Assembly (NCBI GenBank): GCA_947034885.2
Contig: OX344753.2
Coordinates: 23,700,347 to 23,764,346 of the forward strand
Length of the DNA: 64,000 nucleotides
Direction of reading: 5' to 3'
Source of the DNA: Thuidium tamariscinum
Lineage: Eukaryota; Streptophyta; Bryopsida; Hypnales; Thuidiaceae
Shown: positions 59,940-64,000 of the stretch, one piece after another
Position numbering within the stretch: position 1 is the first letter of the stretch
Layout of the letters: the number at the start of each line of letters is the position of its first letter
Made by a program: the position numbers and the translations under genes
The notes under the pieces: generated by a model
What the model was told of the DNA's origin: nothing
Database searches by the model: none
What the model saw: only the letters and a program-made list of their open reading frames with translations

Positions 59940-61006
59940 CCCCTAAAGGTTTTGATCATGTTTTCACCAAAACTACTCCAAAACTGTCATTTCTAGGACA
60001 ACTGCCAAATTTCAGAAAAAACAACATTTCTAGAATAATGTAACCATAGGATTTGTTAGTGCACTAATTTGAGAAGATGCAAAAAGAATTTCAGAAATTT
60101 TCACCATGTAGAAGGTAAGATATTAGTATTTGAAGTTAAAAAAATCCTTTTTTTACCATTGCAAACATCCAAGCAGCTGCACTTCAAAAGGCCACATTGG
60201 TATGAAAAAATGTTCAAAATGGTTGTTACTCTTTGGATTCATTCTTCAATTCAAGTTGGCTACATATTCTAAAAGTTTCAAACCATTTGGAATTGTACAA
60301 TATGTACAAAAAAAATAGTAAGTAGAAAAAAGTAGAAAATGATTCAAAATACTAAATTGTTAACAATTTATTTATTGAATTGGAAAAATGACAATTCCAA
60401 AGATTCAAATGTTGTATTAAGAAAATCTACACCCACTATTTTTGGATTTTTTTCAAAAATATTGAAAATTGACTAAAATAAAGGACTTCAAAGTTTATTT
60501 TAGAGTAGAAAATCTATAACTACCTACAAACTAAAATTCTTTATAATTTTTGACTCAGTGATTCAAATGGAATGATTCAAATCTTTCTTTGTATATATAA
60601 ATCTATAAAACCAATTTCAAATTTATATTTCTAAGAAAATTGATTTTTTCTGAACTACCCGAGCTGCCCGAGTTGAAAAACAAAGAACATATTATGCGAT
60701 AACTTCTCAACCATGTAGTCAAAAGTTATGAAAATTGTTGGGCTTTAAAGATACTCCTTGCCCACACCTTCTATTAAAGTTTGGTTCCAAAATGTGGAAA
60801 TATCTAGTCACATGTACTTGCCCAAAATCACTATGTTGTCAAAAAAATCACTTTGGTCCAGTGAATCCAAAATTGGCTAAATTTCGCTCATTTTCTACTT
60901 AATTTTTTCATGCCCTTTGTATAAATTTTAGAAAATCTTCCAAAAATGAACATTTGTCTAAAAACCCTGAACCTGTTCTAAGATCATTGCTTTGATTCTT
61001 TAGGGG
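59940..61006 (+). mobile_element. piggyBac-like MITE, subfamily A, full copy (1067 bp)
   Basis: CCCCTAAAGG at the left and CTTTAGGGG at the right, each next to TTAA (59936-59939, 61007-61010). It is the uninterrupted reference copy for 44097-46515 and 31639-32560. No transposase. Confidence 0.83.
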
Positions 61007-61010
61007 TTAA

Positions 61011-62834
61011 TATTGAAATAGTTGTACTAGTTATCCAAAATCAATCCTCAAACTCAACTTGTGGAGTATAGAAATTTTTTAATTTTGGGATTTATAGTCT
61101 TATCCTAGTCCCCAGAACTGAATTTGAAGCTAAAATTTTGAAAGGATTTTCTTCTAATAAACTAGCAAGTATATTTTAAGGGTAATTCTGAAAATAGTTA
61201 ATTTGTTGTTGACCATCTCCACAAAGCTATTACAAATGGTCAATTTTTATTTTGTTTTCAAAAAAATTCTATTTTTTAGAAATAAAATGCTAAAGTGCCT
61301 ATTTTCTCAAGATTTGGCCCTATCTTAGTTCTCCTACTTACAAGATTTTTCTATGCTTTATCTTCCTCGGATAAAATCTTTTAAAATTAAGCTATATATA
61401 TAAAATTAAGTATGAATTTTCTAATTCTATCCCCTAATAAAAGGATTAAGTAGCAATTTTTTGGCAACATAGTGTTTTGGGTCATTCATTTATTGAAATT
61501 TATTTTTTATTTTTTATTTTTGGAATTCTCACATAACATGTGGTTGAGGAGCACCTTTAGGGTGCAACAATTTTTATAACTTTTGACTACATACTTAAAA
61601 ACTTATTGTATGATATGTACTTTCTTTTAGACTCCAAACATCATAGGTGGCTAAAGAATCACTTTAAAAAATAAATAAAAATTGAATTTGGTCTTCTAGA
61701 TTTATATACATGTGGAAAGATTTGAATCATTTCATTTTGATTAATGAAATGAAAGTTATGAATATGGATTTAGTTTGCAAGCAATTATGGAATGTCCATT
61801 CTAAAATAAACTTTGAAGTTGTTATATAACTCAATTTTCAATATTCCTAGAAAAAAAATCATAGGATGTAGATTGTTTATTATAGCATTACAACCATGGA
61901 GATTGGCATTTTTTTGATTCCATAACTAAATTCTTAACAGTTTAGTATTTTAAATCATTCTCTAATTCTTCGTATTTTCTTATTTTTCAAATATGAATAT
62001 GATTTTTTTTTGAGATATTTTAAATGTACCTCCAATTTATTCCTTCAACATATTATTAAAAATTTCTAGTTGTTGGATCTAGAAATTTTAAAATAAACAA
62101 TTTGAAAGATGAAATTTAAGCATATGGGAAGAGCTTAAAATACTTCTTTTGAAATCCAAGCATCATGATTTTGCAATTTTTAAGGTTTTTTATTTTGTTA
62201 AAGGATCCTATGATTGAATTTGTTAAAAAAATAAATGTAGATGAAGATTTTAACCTTGCTTTGAAGACTAGTATTTTGAAGCAATTTTAGGTCTCTAAAT
62301 ATGAAAGCTTGTATTCAAGTGTTTTAGAAAAAATAACTCATATCATGAAAATACAACAAAATTGACAAGTATTTTTGCAATCATCCAATAACGATTAAAG
62401 CTTTTGCCATGTGTAGAAATTGCATAGTAGTATTCATTGAATTTAAAAAATAGGTGGTTTTTCAAGTCTTTGAAGTCTTTAAAGTCTTTGGAATCCATAC
62501 CTACCCACAAACTAGAACTCCTCATAACTTTCACTTCATCGATCCAAATGGAGTGATTCAAAGCTTTCCACGTACATATAATTCTAAAGAATCAATCTCA
62601 ATTTTATATTTTTTTGAAAACTGATTTTGCAAGAAGTTTTTTGAGCTGCCCAAAGATAAAAGAAAATCACATATCATGCAATAAATTTTTAACCATATAG
62701 TCAAATGTTATAAAAAATTGTTGGGTCTTAAAGCTACTCCTTAGGTGCATGATGTATGCAAAATATTAAAGAAAAATAAATAAAAACTCCATTCATAGTC
62801 AATTGCCAAAAATCACGGCTTGATCCTTTAGGGG
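61011..62834. mobile_element. Nested piggyBac-like and GGGTGATTGC-family fragments
   Basis: About 61460-61960 matches subfamily A on the other strand (GGCAACATAGTG, AACATGTGGTTGAGGAG). About 61200-61440 and 62340-62390 match interior and end of the GGGTGATTGC family (GACCATCTCCACAAAGC, TTTTTGCAATCATCC). About 62500-62834 is subfamily A again, ending CTTTAGGGG at TTAA (62835-62838). Boundaries between layers are uncertain. Confidence 0.55.
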
Positions 62835-62838
62835 TTAA

Positions 62839-64000
62839 AGAGGCCTTTCGTATGACAATTTAGATGACATTTTGATAATTCTTTTAATCTTATGTATCCA
62901 TGATTTCCATCTTGCCACTAGTAGTTTTAGAAGTTTTGTTGAATTGTTGAAGTATAAGATGCTTTGAAGTAAAATGGTCCGTTACAGTATACAAGTGCAC
63001 TCTAAATGTTGTCTCCTTGCACTACTTTGAATGAATGTAATACTTAAAAACATATTATACTTTAATACATTATTTCATTGGTATTTAAATACTTTGAAGT
63101 ATATACTAGCAAGAGATTAAATTCTAACTACTAATAAGAACCTCATAAAATTGTAAGAAAATTCAAGGATGGAAGTAGCATCTATAGAATCAAATTTTCT
63201 ACATTATGACAAAATAAGAGAAAGGTTAAACAACTTGGAATGGATGTAATTGCAGAATTTCAACATTTGCACATAAAAGGGGTACCAAATACTTCAATGG
63301 TTAGATTTAATCCTTAAAGTCTCAAGTGTCATTGAAGCAAGGTTTTTTCTTTTGACTTTTTGGTCCTACAATTGCACTAGAAAAAAAAAATTGGCTAAAA
63401 AATAGCAACTAATTGTGAAGTTTTTCACCAAATAAATTTTGAACTAAAAAAACTCTAAGATGAAATTGCTAGATTGTGTATGAAAATGAATATTATAGAC
63501 GTGTGATATGTACTAATGTGATATTTTCTATCCATTATGTGGTGAATGTTGAAATTTGGAGCACCACTATAACATTTATTTTGCCACTTTGGTACTTCAC
63601 AAAAAATGAATAAAAAAGCCCTATCCTCAAGGGGCAAAATAGAACTCAAGTAGTCTCAAATAGTATTTGTAACTAGTTGTTACAACCACTTCATGGTGCA
63701 TAGGCATAGTGTCAAACTATGCACCATGACTACAAATTTTTTTTTAATTAAAATTTTAACTCCCCTACCCCCTCTTATAATTTTGGGAGGGTGGGATTGT
63801 AAACAATCAGTATGGGATAATTCCATATTGTCATATCCATATGCCATTATTCATATGTTGTAGCCGCCCCCTCTAGTATGCAAATATGTATATTCATATA
63901 TAGTAGCATCATATCCGTATCCATATCTATATCATATCCGTATTTCGTATATACATCCAATGGTTGCTCATTTTTCTTAGAAGAGAGGGGTGGAATTTTT
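62839..64000. other. AT-rich intergenic, no gene seen
   Basis: About 63400-63590 resembles 4610-4800 inverted. Near 63880-63950 there is a loose run of CATATCCGTATCCATATC-type repeats. No gene seen. Confidence 0.5.

Noticed and set aside
1..64000. CRISPR arrays, bacterial operons, phage genes, tRNA and rRNA genes
   Set aside because: None seen. Introns, plant gene families and plant transposons show that this is eukaryotic nuclear DNA; tandem repeats here lack the regular spacers of CRISPR arrays.

Overview
This window reads as nuclear DNA of a land plant: AT-rich, with genes split by canonical GT-AG introns, and most of its length made of transposon remnants. The two intact genes are plant families: an LHT-type amino acid transporter and an EPFL (epidermal patterning factor-like) secreted peptide precursor. 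A relic of a bacterial-type HslV peptidase and a chromodomain Ty3/gypsy element that reminds me of lineages reported from non-seed plants make me lean towards a bryophyte, lycophyte or fern. That is inference; I cannot name a species.

Layout. 1-583: dispersed repeat. 584-3580: CACTA transposon with a nested TIR element. 3911-4226: small TIR element. About 5264-8796: multi-exon HslV pseudogene. 10571-21200: a transposon nest (TIR element, split by a CATTAG-end MITE, split by a Ty3/gypsy chromovirus, whose 5' LTR is split by a CACTA element, which carries a Tourist/Harbinger-like MITE). 21201-23466: more TIR elements. 24106-25092: a Tc1/mariner-like non-autonomous element just upstream of the LHT gene. 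25928-29699: LHT gene in seven exons. 29700-50080: repeats, including several TTAA-flanked piggyBac-like MITEs, Mutator-like MITEs with long target duplications, a 4-bp-duplication TIR family, and a 132-bp CACTA-type hairpin. 51766-52883: EPFL gene in three exons. 53969-57827: three copies of a TAAGGTAG-end MITE family and a GC-rich fragment. 57828-64000: more piggyBac-like and AT-rich repeats.

Functionally, the LHT product should import amino acids at the plasma membrane, and the EPFL product should be a secreted cysteine-rich ligand of ERECTA-family receptor kinases. The HslV locus is no longer able to encode a peptidase as it stands. The three genes have no evident joint role.

The most unusual signals are: the HslV relic (mitochondrial HslUV decay in a plant); the deep nest, whose layers and target duplications can be read directly; empty sites for several insertions, found as paralogous repeats elsewhere in the window; a CATTAG-end MITE family that appears to insert without target duplication; and two near-perfect transposon hairpins that could feed small-RNA pathways. 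I did not find a coherent new multi-gene system.
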